Part shown: positions 1-8,957 of the stretch, piece after piece
Position numbering within the stretch: position 1 is the stretch's first letter
Layout of the letters: each line of letters opens with the position of its first letter
Origin: Methanosaeta sp. PtaB.Bin039
GTDB lineage: Archaea > Halobacteriota > Methanosarcinia > Methanotrichales > Methanotrichaceae
Length of the DNA: 38,115 nucleotides
Direction: 5' to 3'
Assembly: GCA_002067795.1 (NCBI GenBank)
Contig: MVQI01000018.1
Coordinates: 1-38,115 of the forward strand
Made by a program: the position numbers and the translations under genes
Notes under the pieces: generated by a model
Seen by the model: the letters and a program-made list of their open reading frames with translations, nothing else
Told to the model about the DNA's origin: nothing
Database searches by the model: none

Positions 1-506
1 CAAGTCCAGCGTTCGATCCATTCGGGTTTTTTGGGACTTCGTTGGATAGAGCCTGAACTTGTATGCCTTAAGCATAGTTATAGTTAAGCTATTATTAAGA
101 TATATAGTTTTCTGCTTAACTTACGGCATTCATCCCCTCCCCTAATGGAGAGGGGTCTTCTGCCTGCTTTTCTATAATCGCCCTGTTGCGGCATGGCGTC
201 GGTGGCAAGACCGCAGATGCCTGCGACTTTCAGTCGCTGGAGCCGTCACTGTGCATTTGGCCCGCGTCTCAGCTCAGATGGATGCCCAGCTTGTTTTCCC
301 GCGTCTCCTTTTTGCCTATCATCCATGTGCCAGAGAATTGCGTATGTCCGGTCTTTGGGCCTGGGCAACCATAACATCTTCGCAAGCAGGCTTGATCCCA
401 TCCAATCAAATTTGATCAATTAAATTTTCCTATAATCGGAACTTTTTAAGCAAAATTTCTATATATTGAATTAAACGAAAGATGTATATTTCATTAGGTT
501 CCTACT
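1..506. other. Gene-free left edge
   Basis: No open reading frame here looks coding. The two short plus-strand frames in 186-423 lack a ribosome binding site and have no recognisable composition or motif. The stretch is AT-rich around 70-120 and 410-480. A possible terminator lies at 135-154, and AT-rich promoter-like sequence lies just before the gene at 507. Confidence 0.6.
135..154 (+). terminator. Hairpin plus T-rich tail
   Basis: The arms CCCCTC and GAGGGG flank a short loop and are followed by a T-rich run (TCTTCTGCCTGCTTTTCT). This is compatible with termination of a transcript entering from the left. No upstream gene is visible in the window, so the call rests on shape alone. Confidence 0.35.
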
Positions 507-710
507 ATGTCTGGTGGTTCTGAAATGCTGGACAAGTTCATCTCCGAGCACCTGTACAACAAGGATATCGAGGTCTATTTCGGTGGTGGGCCGCGGGAAC
601 GGCTGGCTGGCAAGGTTGTGGGCAGTGCAGACGGCGTTCTGGTTCTCGAGCACGACGGTCGCCACGATTTCGTGAGCGTGGACAAGATAATAGCTGCCTG
701 GGAGATATGA
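507..710 (+). CDS. Small Sm-like/SH3-like protein
   Basis: This 67-residue protein has a short N-terminal helix (MLDKFISEHL) followed by an alternating beta pattern. The run EVYFGGGPRERLAGKV, then GVLVLEHDG, then DFVSVDKIIAAWEI resembles the strand order of the Sm/Hfq-like fold, with the last strand carrying the VDKIIAAWE signature seen in small methanogen proteins. The ATG at 507 is the only good start; a weak AGGTT precedes it. The gene is monocistronic and converges on the trmJ-like gene, with five bases between the stops. RNA binding is a plausible role from the fold alone, and no substrate can be read from the sequence. Confidence 0.75.
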   Translation: MSGGSEMLDKFISEHLYNKDIEVYFGGGPRERLAGKVVGSADGVLVLEHDGRHDFVSVDKIIAAWEI

Positions 711-715
711 TCGGT

Positions 716-1501
716 TCAGGGCGCCCCGCCCTCCGAGCTTCCCGGGGAGTCATCATCCCCCTCCACCTCCTCTTTTTTTAGCTCTCCCAGGCGCCATAGT
801 GCCTTTTTCATAACGCCGAGCAGGCTGTGTGCCTCCCGCTCGGTCAGGACCGCCCGCCCAAGGATGCGCTTGACCATCAGGACCATGTAAGGGATCTTGT
901 GCTGGGGGTAGGTTGTGGCATATAAGAGCCGCTCGAAGTAGCGAGTCACAAGGTCTGAAGTCTCCCGGCTGGCCAGGTCCTGGCATCCGCCGCAAAGCCC
1001 GGACAGCTCGTAGAATATCACGGCCGCTGCATGGGATTGGTTCATCACCGGATATTGGTCTGAAGTGGGGATTGATACCAGGGCGTCGCAGAGCATCAGC
1101 TCCTCGCCCCTCAGACCCCAGTCCTCCCTGCCCAGGAGCAGAGCAACCTCTCCGTCCCTGCCCTCAATCTTTGCGGCCAGCTGTGCCGGGGTCAGGCAGG
1201 GGGCTCTCAGGTGCAGCCGCAGGTGATGGGGAGCCTCACCCGATCGCTTGCCGGTGGTGCCCACAACGAGCGACGCCCCATCTATTGCCTCCTCAAGCGT
1301 TGAGGTGATCCTTGCGCCCTGAAGGACGTCTTTGGCATGCACAGCCATGGCCAGGCCGAAATCTCCGATTGGGCCGGGCCTGACCATGACCAGCCGATCA
1401 AATCCGAAGTTCTTCATCGCCCGGGCTACCGAGCCCATGTTCCCGTCGTAGAGCGGCTCAACAAGGACCACTCGCAGCTGCATGTGCACTGCGAGATTCA
1501 T
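716..1501 (-). CDS. trmJ: TrmJ-like SPOUT RNA 2'-O-methyltransferase
   Basis: The N-terminal LRVVLVEPLYDGNMGSVARA is the signature of the TrmH/TrmJ (SpoU) branch of SPOUT methyltransferases. These use S-adenosylmethionine to methylate ribose 2'-OH; archaeal TrmJ acts on tRNA position 32. The knotted C-terminal half of the catalytic domain shows LLLGREDWGL and SIPTSDQYPVMNQSHA, which form the SAM-binding trefoil knot, and a helical tail follows (residues about 165-250). The 261-residue length fits the family. The ATG at 1501 is used here; a second ATG at 1483 (MQLRVVLVEP) would fit the family N-terminus equally well. The family call is firm, but the exact target nucleotide is inference. Confidence 0.88.
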   Translation of the reverse strand: MNLAVHMQLRVVLVEPLYDGNMGSVARAMKNFGFDRLVMVRPGPIGDFGLAMAVHAKDVLQGARITSTLEEAIDGASLVVGTTGKRSGEAPHHLRLHLRAPCLTPAQLAAKIEGRDGEVALLLGREDWGLRGEELMLCDALVSIPTSDQYPVMNQSHAAAVIFYELSGLCGGCQDLASRETSDLVTRYFERLLYATTYPQHKIPYMVLMVKRILGRAVLTEREAHSLLGVMKKALWRLGELKKEEVEGDDDSPGSSEGGAP

Positions 1502-1627
1502 GATTGCATCTATCTCTTTCGGTTTGGGAAATGAAAAAGTGGGATGTGCGGGGATTTGGTCATGTCTCGCACGGCGATCCCCGGACCGTCCAGCTAAAGG
1601 GAACTTTGGACGAAGCCTTTCTCTGCC

Positions 1628-3049
1628 CTATCCCTTGGATACGCCCAGCGGCACCAGCTGGGCCACCTTTCTGGCTATGCCCAGGTTGTGCACCACGTCC
1701 ACAACCTGCCGGCTGGGCTTGTAGACGCCCGGCGCCTCCTCTGCCAGGATGGCCGGCTCTGTAGCCACAACCTTGATGCCCTCATCTTGCAGAGCCTTCT
1801 TGATATCGGTTCCCCGGAATGTCTTCTTGGCCTGCGTGCGGCTCATGATCCGGCCGGAGCCGTGGCAGGCGCTGCCGAATGTGAGCTCCAGAGCCCTGTC
1901 CTGGCCGCAGAGAACATATGATGGGGTGCCCATGCTGCCAGGAATAAGAAGGGGCTGGCCAATCCCGCTGTAGGACGCAGGCACCTCGGGGCGTGATGGT
2001 CCGAAAGAGCGTGTAGCGCCCTTCCTGTGGACGTACAGCCTCTCCCTCTTTCCATCAACCTGGTGCTCCTCCACCTTGGCCACGTTGTGAGCCACATCGT
2101 AGACCAGCGGCATCTCCCCTTCTCCCAGAAGCTTTCCGAAAACCTCCCTGGTCCAGTGCGATATTATCTGGCGGTTTGCCCATGCGTAATTGGCAGCGCA
2201 GGCCATGGCTCCGAAGTAGTTCTTGGCCTCCGGAGTGCCGATGGGAGCGCAGGCCAGCTGCTTGTCCGGCAGCTCTATTCCGTACTTGCGAACGGCGCCT
2301 GACAGCACGCCCAGGTGGTCGGTGCAAATCTGGTGGCCTGCTCCCCTCGACCCGCAATGGATCATGACCGTCACCTGCCCTAAAAACAGCCCGAAGCGCT
2401 TTGCCGCCTCTGAATCGTAGATCTCGGAGACCCGCTGGATCTCAAGGAAATGGTTGCCGCTGCCAAGTGTGCCGAACTGGGGGCGACCCCTCTTGCGGGC
2501 TTTGAGGCTTACCTGGGCAGGGTCCGCCCCTTTCAAGCAGCCCTGCTCCTCGCAGTGCTCCACATCCTTCCTGGTGCCAAAGCCCTGCTCCACAGCCCAC
2601 CCCGATCCGCCTAAAAAGGCGTCGGTAAGCTCCCTGTCGGAGACGTGCAGGCGGCTGGTGGCTCCGACTCCTGAGGGGATCTCCCGGAAGAGTGTCTCGA
2701 TCAGGTCGGAGATCAGCGGCCTGACCGTCCCCACATCGAGCTCGCTTCTGAGCAGCCGCACGCCGCAGTTTATGTCGAATCCCACACCGCCTGGGCTTAT
2801 CACTCCTCCCTCTTCGCGGAAGGCTGCCACCCCGCCAATGGGAAATCCATAGCCCAGGTGCGCGTCAGGCATCGCCATGGAATACTTGACAATTCCAGGA
2901 AGCGTTGCCACGTTGGCCACCTGCTCAATTGTCCCTGGCTCCACCATGTCCAGCAGGTCATCGGAGATGAAGATCCTTCCAGGCACCCGCATCCCCTTCT
3001 GGTAGCCTTGCGGCACCTCGTAAACGTTGTCCTCTACCTTGTTTAGCAT
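1628..3049 (-). CDS. rtcB: tRNA-splicing ligase RtcB
   Basis: RtcB joins 2',3'-cyclic phosphate and 5'-OH RNA ends using GTP and Mn2+, chiefly sealing tRNA exon halves after intron removal. The protein (473 residues) has the N-terminal MPDAHLGYGFPIGG, the Mn-binding cysteine in GGVGFDINCGVR (about residue 95), the histidine motif IHCGSRGAGHQ and the guanylylated-histidine motif GSACHGSGR near the C-terminus. Length matches archaeal RtcB, and no intein is present. The ATG at 3049 gives the family-like N-terminus MLNKVEDNVYEV. A GTG at 3055 overlapping the archease stop is the alternative. It is co-transcribed with its activator archease, immediately upstream. Confidence 0.96.
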   Translation of the reverse strand: MLNKVEDNVYEVPQGYQKGMRVPGRIFISDDLLDMVEPGTIEQVANVATLPGIVKYSMAMPDAHLGYGFPIGGVAAFREEGGVISPGGVGFDINCGVRLLRSELDVGTVRPLISDLIETLFREIPSGVGATSRLHVSDRELTDAFLGGSGWAVEQGFGTRKDVEHCEEQGCLKGADPAQVSLKARKRGRPQFGTLGSGNHFLEIQRVSEIYDSEAAKRFGLFLGQVTVMIHCGSRGAGHQICTDHLGVLSGAVRKYGIELPDKQLACAPIGTPEAKNYFGAMACAANYAWANRQIISHWTREVFGKLLGEGEMPLVYDVAHNVAKVEEHQVDGKRERLYVHRKGATRSFGPSRPEVPASYSGIGQPLLIPGSMGTPSYVLCGQDRALELTFGSACHGSGRIMSRTQAKKTFRGTDIKKALQDEGIKVVATEPAILAEEAPGVYKPSRQVVDVVHNLGIARKVAQLVPLGVSKG

Positions 3050-3051
3050 GA

Positions 3052-3477
3052 TCACACATCCAAGATGGCCTGCATCATCCAGCCATCAGCTCCTCCCTCC
3101 ACCCGGAACTGGTGAAGGGTGACCGCTTTTACCTGGTTCTCGAAAGGATGCCTGGACCGGTCGATCCCCTCTCCCCTGGCCAGGCCCTCAAGCCGCCAAA
3201 TCTCCCCGTCTTGCTTCAGATCTACCTGGAACTCAGAGAAGACAACAACTTCGGAGTCCATGAGGAACAGCAGCTCGGAGAGCCAGTCGTAGGCCAGCTG
3301 TTCTAGACTCTCTGCTCTTAGCTCCACTTTCCATGTGCGCTGCGGCCTGACCGTGCCGGTATCTATCATGGCATTGAACATGGCCAGGGCAGCCGAGCCG
3401 AGCATCTCCCCGGGGCTATCCCCATAGGCCCGAAACATCACGTCTGCGGTATGCTCCAGGTACTCGTAGCCTTTCAC
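3052..3477 (-). CDS. Archease, RtcB activator
   Basis: Archease accelerates guanylylation and turnover of RtcB, and the next gene downstream is rtcB. The protein (141 residues) starts with MKGYEYLEHTADVMFRAYG, which carries the family EHTAD motif, and ends with the typical ILDV tail. The frame is open to a TTG at 3489, but the TATA box at 3503-3510 predicts transcription starting near 3482. That places the GTG at 3477 as a nearly leaderless start and also gives the normal N-terminus. Its stop overlaps the alternative GTG of rtcB, which implies translational coupling. Confidence 0.93.
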   Translation of the reverse strand: MKGYEYLEHTADVMFRAYGDSPGEMLGSAALAMFNAMIDTGTVRPQRTWKVELRAESLEQLAYDWLSELLFLMDSEVVVFSEFQVDLKQDGEIWRLEGLARGEGIDRSRHPFENQVKAVTLHQFRVEGGADGWMMQAILDV

Positions 3478-3502
3478 AGAGTTAACCAAGGCGATTCTTG
3501 GC

Positions 3503-3510
3503 TATTATAA
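3503..3510 (-). promoter_or_regulatory. TATA box for archease-rtcB
   Basis: Read on the minus strand the box is TTATAATA, in a spacer of about 100 bases. Its spacing puts the transcription start near 3482, five or so bases before the GTG at 3477. This decides the archease start. Confidence 0.5.
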
Positions 3511-3583
3511 GTTGTCGAAATGGGGGTGGACAGGTAATCGGGACGCATGACCCAGGCACGTATCCGACCGTGCTAAATTGCTC

Positions 3584-4474
3584 TCACGAGAATCCCCGGT
3601 GAAGGCCGGCAGCCCTTGCCATCTCAAGCGCGATCCGGTATTCTCTTGGGGTGATACTTCTGTCCAGCTCCGGGCACTGGCAGGCCCGGTACTCCGGTCG
3701 GTACTGGTCCATCACATTCACATATGTCTCGGGGGAGAGATCCGCCAAATGGCGCATCACCTCTGCGGTCCCGGCCAGGCCTCCTGGCAGCACCAGGTGA
3801 CGCACCAAAAGGCCCCTCACCGCCAGGCCCTCTACGATTTGGAGATCTCCCACCTGACGGTGCATCTCGGATATGGCCTGCATCATCCGCTCCGGGTAAT
3901 CAGGTGCAGCCGAGTACATAGCTGCCACCTTTCCGTTCGAGTACTTGGCGTCAGGCATGTAGATGTCCACGATCCCTTCAAGAAGGCGAAGCGTCCTGAC
4001 CCGGTCGTATCCCCCTGAATTATAGACCAGGGGGACCGACAGACCATCTTGGCTGGCTATGGCCAGGGCCTCCAGTATCTGTGGAACCACATGGCTTGGG
4101 CTTACCAGGTTTATGTTGTGGCAGCCAGCCTCCTGCAGCCGCACCATCACCCTGGCAAGGGCAGACGCCTGCAGATCGACTCCCTCGTCCTGCTGGCTTA
4201 TCTCGTAGTTCTGGCAGAAGATGCAGGACAGGTTGCATCCGGCGAAGAATATGGTGCCAGATCCGTGCTGGCCCACCAGGGGCGGCTCTTCCCCATAATG
4301 TGGCCCGGCGCTGCTCACCCTGGCCAGGCGGCCGATGCGACAAAATCCCCTATCCCCGGCCAGCCGGTCAACCTGGCAGCAGCGTGGACAGATCCGGCAC
4401 TCTCCGAGCTGCTTCACCGCTTCATCGGCAAGGGCCTGGAGGTCCTGCCGTGACAAGTGGTTGTAACTGGCCAT
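3584..4474 (-). CDS. Radical SAM protein, COG1313/PflX-like
   Basis: The radical SAM [4Fe-4S] motif CxxxCxxC is present as GCNLSCIFCQ (Cys80, Cys84, Cys87). It is preceded by a second cysteine-rich N-terminal region (Cys26, 29, 32, 33, 45) typical of COG1313, the uncharacterised relatives of pyruvate formate-lyase activase. The body shows the expected SAM-barrel elements (NLVSPSHVVPQ, VYNSGGYD, DIYMPDAKY). It is 296 residues, the normal length, with an ATG start at 4474. No glycyl radical partner lies next to it; the nearest glycyl radical enzyme is NrdD about 5 kb away, and there is no reason to couple them. It presumably starts a monocistronic transcript after the serS terminator. The family is certain and the substrate unknown. 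Confidence 0.87.
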   Translation of the reverse strand: MASYNHLSRQDLQALADEAVKQLGECRICPRCCQVDRLAGDRGFCRIGRLARVSSAGPHYGEEPPLVGQHGSGTIFFAGCNLSCIFCQNYEISQQDEGVDLQASALARVMVRLQEAGCHNINLVSPSHVVPQILEALAIASQDGLSVPLVYNSGGYDRVRTLRLLEGIVDIYMPDAKYSNGKVAAMYSAAPDYPERMMQAISEMHRQVGDLQIVEGLAVRGLLVRHLVLPGGLAGTAEVMRHLADLSPETYVNVMDQYRPEYRACQCPELDRSITPREYRIALEMARAAGLHRGFS

Positions 4475-4525
4475 ATACGCATCGTTGGCCTTCTGGGATG
4501 ATAAAGCCCTTCGATTGGGATGTCC

Positions 4526-4533
4526 AAAAAAAA
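4526..4533 (-). terminator. T8 terminator after serS
   Basis: Eight consecutive A on the plus strand give U8 on the minus-strand transcript, about 35 bases beyond the serS stop. Archaeal RNA polymerase commonly stops at such tracts. Confidence 0.6.
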
Positions 4534-4567
4534 GAGGGACGCCGGGCGGAAAAATCTACGTGCGCCC

Positions 4568-6067
4568 TCAAAGGACGCGTATTCCCTTCGGCATCTGGCC
4601 AACTCGCTTTCGGAAGGCCTCCGGCCAGTTCTCCGGGTCCATTCCCTTCTGCGACAGGAAGGCCGAGGCCCACCTCTCCAGGCCCACCCCGCTGCAGCCA
4701 GACCACAGGGGCTCGCCGCTCTGGGACTTGACCGTGAACCCCTTGGGATACTTCTCCCCATTGACCGAGAGGTTCTGAAACTCGATCCAGTTGCCGCTGT
4801 AGGGAAGGACAGCCTCGTAGTCAACCGTGCCGGCACCGCTCATCTCGGCAAGGCCTGTCTTTCCCTCCTGGGCCATGAACCAGGGCGTGACCCAGGCCAT
4901 GCGCCAGCGCAGCTCAAGGATATCCTCAAAGATCGTCTTGTAGCAACCCTTAAGCCTCTCCGCCTCGGCCACGACCTGTTCTCGGCTTCCGAGCCAGACT
5001 ATCTCTATACGGTGAAACTCGTCGACCCGCTCTATCCCGTGTATCCCGCCGGACTCATATCTGTGGCTTGTTCCAGACCGGTCGAACACCCTTATGGGCA
5101 GCTCGTCGGTCGGCAGGGTCGTTCCCTGCAGAAATCCCCAGAATGTGGGGCACTGGGCGTAGCACATTCCGCCTATGGGCAGGTCGATCTTCTCCTTCAG
5201 CATCTCCAGGGGGACCTCATGGGTGATCTTGTAGTGGTCCATGACCTCCTCCCAGAAGGCCGGGTCCCTGGTCTTTGGTGGGCAGACGAAGTATATCTCA
5301 GGATATACGCCCTGAGCATGGCCGCTTCGCTTCCATATCTCCCAGGTGTCCAGCTTGGGAAAGATCATCTCCCTGTACTCCAGAGGCCGCAGGATCTCCT
5401 CCTCCACTATCCTCTCGAAGGTACGGAAGATGTGGGTTGCCTGCGGGCCGAAGATCCACTGGCCGCGGCTGGACCCGTGCTTGATCCAGCCGGCCTTGAG
5501 CATCTCCTCGGTCGGGTCACGGTCAAAGAGCGGTGCACGTGGCTGAGACTCCCACAGCAGTTCCCAATGCTCGGCCTTTCCACCGTAGCTCTGGAACTTC
5601 TCCTCAAGCAGGCTTACTATCCGGTCTGGGATGCGGTTTTCAAGCATCCAGGTCCAGCCGTGCTCGGGTCCTTCCGTTCCCAGGACAAGCGTCAGCCAGC
5701 CGTCGTGATAGGATGTCTCCGAGACATAGGGAATCTTATGAGCTATGGGCCGGTCTGCCTGCACTGCGATCTCAAAGCGGGAGACGTCCACGCCCCGCAC
5801 CCCTATGCGGAAGCTCTTTCCAAGAATATCAGATAGCGGCCGGCGCAGGCGCAGAAGTGCATCGTGAGCCCTGACAAAGCGGTCGCTGTCTATCACCAGG
5901 TCTATTCGGTTTGCTTCCAGCTTCCAGGAGGTCAGGACAGCGCCATGCCCCTCCGCGGCCCCCTTGGTCATGAGCTCTCTCGTGCCCTCGAAGAACTGGG
6001 CCAGCGCCTCGCCGGCAGGTGCGCCGTCTGCGCTTAGCCGGAAGCTGGCCTCCAAATGGAACTTCAT
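4568..6067 (-). CDS. serS: Seryl-tRNA synthetase, methanogen type 2
   Basis: This 499-residue protein is the rare methanogen-type SerRS, a class II synthetase that charges tRNA-Ser and uses an active-site zinc to recognise serine. The three zinc ligands of that type fall at the expected places: Cys306 ([10 protein letters not shown]), Glu355 (HRIEIVW) and Cys458 ([12 protein letters not shown]). The class II motif 3 is within GVGLERW. The unusual N-terminal tRNA-binding domain (residues 1 to about 165) replaces the long coiled coil of ordinary SerRS. The ATG at 6067 overlaps the pcc1 stop (ATGA). It is the last gene of the rps15-recJ-pcc1-serS operon. Confidence 0.96.
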   Translation of the reverse strand: MKFHLEASFRLSADGAPAGEALAQFFEGTRELMTKGAAEGHGAVLTSWKLEANRIDLVIDSDRFVRAHDALLRLRRPLSDILGKSFRIGVRGVDVSRFEIAVQADRPIAHKIPYVSETSYHDGWLTLVLGTEGPEHGWTWMLENRIPDRIVSLLEEKFQSYGGKAEHWELLWESQPRAPLFDRDPTEEMLKAGWIKHGSSRGQWIFGPQATHIFRTFERIVEEEILRPLEYREMIFPKLDTWEIWKRSGHAQGVYPEIYFVCPPKTRDPAFWEEVMDHYKITHEVPLEMLKEKIDLPIGGMCYAQCPTFWGFLQGTTLPTDELPIRVFDRSGTSHRYESGGIHGIERVDEFHRIEIVWLGSREQVVAEAERLKGCYKTIFEDILELRWRMAWVTPWFMAQEGKTGLAEMSGAGTVDYEAVLPYSGNWIEFQNLSVNGEKYPKGFTVKSQSGEPLWSGCSGVGLERWASAFLSQKGMDPENWPEAFRKRVGQMPKGIRVL

Positions 6068-6285
6068 AAATCCTCCAGAGAGGCCAAGGCCTCTTCTGCT
6101 ACACGTACGTTCATAAGTATATCGTCGGCGGTGGATAGGATGGTCCCGGGCTTATGCGATGAGAACGTGATGGCGAATCGGCCATCCCCCATCTCAAGCG
6201 TCATATTCGGCAGGTTGTCGGGCCGGATGGCGCAAGCAACCTTGTCAGCCTCACTTCCAAAGAAGGTCAGGCTGCACTTGATCAT
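6064..6285 (-). CDS. pcc1: KEOPS complex subunit Pcc1
   Basis: Pcc1 is the small dimerising subunit of KEOPS, which together with Kae1, Bud32 and Cgi121 makes the t6A modification at position 37 of ANN-decoding tRNAs. The 73-residue length and the pattern [23 protein letters not shown], then [17 protein letters not shown], match the family. It overlaps recJ upstream and serS downstream by four bases each. The other KEOPS genes are not in the window. Confidence 0.85.
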   Translation of the reverse strand: MIKCSLTFFGSEADKVACAIRPDNLPNMTLEMGDGRFAITFSSHKPGTILSTADDILMNVRVAEEALASLEDL

Positions 6286-7577
6286 GAGCTCACCCCAGAG
6301 CGGAGCTGCTCGCCCACGATTCTGTCCACATGGGCCAGGAACTCCTCCTCCCTGCCTGGTGGAAGCGTGGCGCCGCTGGCGATGGTGTGGCCGCCGCCCA
6401 CGCCGCCCACATTCTCAGCCGCCACTCGAAGCGCAACCGATAGGTCCAGGCCTGCTCTGACAAGGGGCTTATTTCCCCGACCTGAGACCCTCACCGTCCC
6501 TTCCTTGTGATTCAGCACCAGCAGGGGTCGGTCGGTGAAGAGGTAACGGATGCCAAGCCCAGCCACCACACCTCCGCCACGAATCTCAGTTGCCAGGAGG
6601 TACCTGATATTCTGCAGGTCCCGGTGCTGTCGCCTCAGCAGATCGATCCCTTCAAGGATGCTCTTTCTGTACTCAAGCGTCATCTTCCGGGCTTCGGGAA
6701 GGCCTGCAGTGTCACGCAGGCAGAGGCTGAGGCCAAGGCCTGGCAGATCCATCTTTCCGCAGGCGTTGAGGATCATCACAAGCTCAAAGGCGTTCTCCAG
6801 GACCTCTCGCTTCAGCCGGATGATCTCTCCCACAACCGAGTCGGCGGCGAAGCTGCCCTGCATCAGCAGCTTGAGCACTATCGCCGAGGATAGACGGGCG
6901 AGTTCAGTTCCGGCCAGCTCCTCGACCCTGCCCTGGCAACCCACCTCCGCCAGGAACTCCTGCGCCTCTTGCGGATCGCCGACGAAGTCCAGCAACGGCT
7001 CAAGGGTTCTGGCGAAGACCTCTTCAACTGGTCCGTCCTCGGCCATCTTCAGCCCGGCCCTTACCTCCACAGCTCCGGCTTTCACCGCCTCGTCGAGTAT
7101 ATCCCGGTTGGGGCCGATCAGTGCCTGACGGTCTCCCATGGCTCCTACAAGGGCGAGTCCGGCCAGGTCGGCGTTCTGGCCCATCTTCCGAACGACCGAG
7201 TATACAGTTCCGGCTGCAGATAGCTCAAAAGCCCCGTCGATTCCGAAATGGTGGGGATTCAAATTGGGACAGCTCAGCGTACCTACAGGCCTGTGATGGT
7301 CCAGCACGAAGACGTCTCCTTTCACGCGGGAGATCAGGTCTGGCTGGCCGCTGCCCATATCGCAGAATAGAACAGGCCCCTCCAGACCCTTTACCACATT
7401 TTCGTCCAGACGCGGGACCAAGGTGGCCTGGTACGGGATGCCGGCCCGAAAGAGAGCGCTGCAGATAAGACCGGCAGAGGTGATCCCGTCTGCGTCGTTA
7501 TGCGAGATCACTCTCATGCTGTGGCATCTCAAAATGGATTTTGCCACAGCGTCCGCCGATCTTTCCAGCCTTTTCAT
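6282..7577 (-). CDS. Archaeal RecJ-like DHH exonuclease
   Basis: The protein has DHH phosphoesterase motifs in order: HNDADG (residues 26-31), CDMGS (72-76) and LDHH (92-95), all metal ligands, and near the C-terminus the DHHA1-type motif GGGHTIASGA. Archaeal RecJ-like proteins (GAN, Cdc45-like) are single-strand-specific nucleases that bind the GINS/MCM replication complex or act in repair. Length (431) is usual. It sits directly after rps15, a gene order that recurs in archaea, and overlaps both neighbours by ATGA. Catalytic motifs are intact, so an active nuclease is expected. Confidence 0.88.
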   Translation of the reverse strand: MKRLERSADAVAKSILRCHSMRVISHNDADGITSAGLICSALFRAGIPYQATLVPRLDENVVKGLEGPVLFCDMGSGQPDLISRVKGDVFVLDHHRPVGTLSCPNLNPHHFGIDGAFELSAAGTVYSVVRKMGQNADLAGLALVGAMGDRQALIGPNRDILDEAVKAGAVEVRAGLKMAEDGPVEEVFARTLEPLLDFVGDPQEAQEFLAEVGCQGRVEELAGTELARLSSAIVLKLLMQGSFAADSVVGEIIRLKREVLENAFELVMILNACGKMDLPGLGLSLCLRDTAGLPEARKMTLEYRKSILEGIDLLRRQHRDLQNIRYLLATEIRGGGVVAGLGIRYLFTDRPLLVLNHKEGTVRVSGRGNKPLVRAGLDLSVALRVAAENVGGVGGGHTIASGATLPPGREEEFLAHVDRIVGEQLRSGVSS

Positions 7578-8032
7578 GTGGAGACTAGGATCTCAGCCGT
7601 CTCAGGCTTGTACTCCCATCCCTCGGGGAGCCGCCCGGACATCCGATAATACTTCACCAGGCGCCTGATCTTGGACTCGGTAAGCTGAAGCGCTCTGGCG
7701 TTGTGGACATCCTTCTCGTTGTTCTTGAGGTGCTTCCTGATCTCAAGGGCCTTGATCATCAGGTTGCCCAGATCCTCTGGAATCTCAGACGACCTGCCCA
7801 TCTCCGTCAGGAACTTGTTCAATTTCTTGCCCAGTATGGGCTTCACGCTGGGGATACCGTACTGGTCTCTTAAGGTCAGCCCCATCTGGGCTGGCCTGAT
7901 CCCTGCATCGTTCAGCTTGAGAATGGTCTTCTCCAGCTCCTCTTTGCTTGTATCACACCACTGGGGCAGCTTGCCGCCCAGGGGGGGGCGGGATCTGGAA
8001 GAGCCCTTCTTTCTGCTATGCATTCTTGCCAT
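7574..8032 (-). CDS. rps15: Small ribosomal subunit protein uS15
   Basis: The 152-residue protein begins MARMHSRKKGSSRSRPP and contains WCDTSKEELEKTILKLNDAG, the signature of archaeal/eukaryal S15 (S13e type). It binds the central domain of 16S rRNA. A GAGG precedes the ATG at 8032, and a TATA-like ATATTTATC near 8089-8097 probably drives the operon. Downstream genes recJ, pcc1 and serS are all coupled by 4-base overlaps. Confidence 0.95.
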   Translation of the reverse strand: MARMHSRKKGSSRSRPPLGGKLPQWCDTSKEELEKTILKLNDAGIRPAQMGLTLRDQYGIPSVKPILGKKLNKFLTEMGRSSEIPEDLGNLMIKALEIRKHLKNNEKDVHNARALQLTESKIRRLVKYYRMSGRLPEGWEYKPETAEILVST

Positions 8033-8264
8033 TTACAATCCTCATCAGATAAGTGCGAAGGCAGAGGGGATCAGACCCACTGGGGATAAATATCTTGCGC
8101 CGTCTCTTCGGGCATGATGATGGAGCCCTGATCGGCCAGTCCGCCCATTTGGCACAATAAAATCGTACGATCTGACAGGCAATATACGGCAGCCATTCTC
8201 GATGCAGCTTCGGATATTGAGCATGCAAAAGGGGCTTATACTCATCTGATCTTTGGATCGGTGG

Positions 8265-8957
8265 ATGATTCAATATCTGGACCACGTCTACTATCTGGTG
8301 GGAAAGGTTGCGGTCTGGATCGGGGCGTCTTTGCTCCTCCTCTCCCTGGTAGTGGCCCTGCTTATCCTTTACTCATTTCGCACGAAAAAATTCTATTTTG
8401 CCCGTGTGATGCTGATCGGACTCTCACTTGTTGAGAACCTGGTCAAAGCCCTCTTCTGGCTGGCCAGGGCCGACGATGCCATAGTTGACGAGGTTGGGGT
8501 ATCGCTGAGAAACTACATCAACCGGGGCAAGTTCTACCGCACTCCTGTGGGCTCCCGGTTCATCTTCATGCCCCAATGTGTCCGGTCGGTCGACTGCCCG
8601 GCCAAGCTCACTCCGGAGGGCATAATGTGCGTTGAGTGCGGGCGCTGCGACGTTGGGGCAGCAAAGCGGGTGGCTGAGGAGCAGGGTTACCGCTTCTTCG
8701 TCGTGCCAGGCTCCAGCTTCATCAAGAGGATAATTCGCAAGTATCGGCCCAAGGCCATAGTCGGGGTGGGCTGCCAGATGGAGATAAAGGAGGGCCTCAC
8801 GCTCTGCCATAGCCATGACATACCGGCACTGGGGGTGCCTCTATCAAAGGCCGGCTGCGTGGCCACGACCCTTGATTGGGACGAGTTCTATGACGTCTTA
8901 AGCGGTGCTGGAAACGGAAGTGGCAACGGGCGCGGCAGCAATGTGGCTGGGCCATGA
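8265..8957 (+). CDS. DUF116 membrane-anchored Cys-rich protein
   Basis: Residues about 13-38 form a hydrophobic membrane segment (VAVWIGASLLLLSLVVALL), followed by a cytoplasmic DUF116 domain. This holds a cysteine set Cys105, Cys111, Cys122, Cys125, Cys128 (CVRSVDC then CVECGRCDVG) plus GVGCQMEIKEGL, which suggests an iron-sulfur or zinc site. The TATA-like CTTATACTC near 8235-8243 puts transcription start at about 8262, so the ATG at 8265 is preferred over the upstream TTG at 8253 and the mRNA would be leaderless. The function of DUF116 is unknown. It is a single-gene unit divergent from rps15. Confidence 0.85.
   Translation: MIQYLDHVYYLVGKVAVWIGASLLLLSLVVALLILYSFRTKKFYFARVMLIGLSLVENLVKALFWLARADDAIVDEVGVSLRNYINRGKFYRTPVGSRFIFMPQCVRSVDCPAKLTPEGIMCVECGRCDVGAAKRVAEEQGYRFFVVPGSSFIKRIIRKYRPKAIVGVGCQMEIKEGLTLCHSHDIPALGVPLSKAGCVATTLDWDEFYDVLSGAGNGSGNGRGSNVAGP

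Noticed and set aside
4520-5836. 438-residue plus-strand frame
   Set aside because: It lies opposite serS, which has every catalytic and zinc residue of its family. The plus frame is its shadow in GC-rich DNA.
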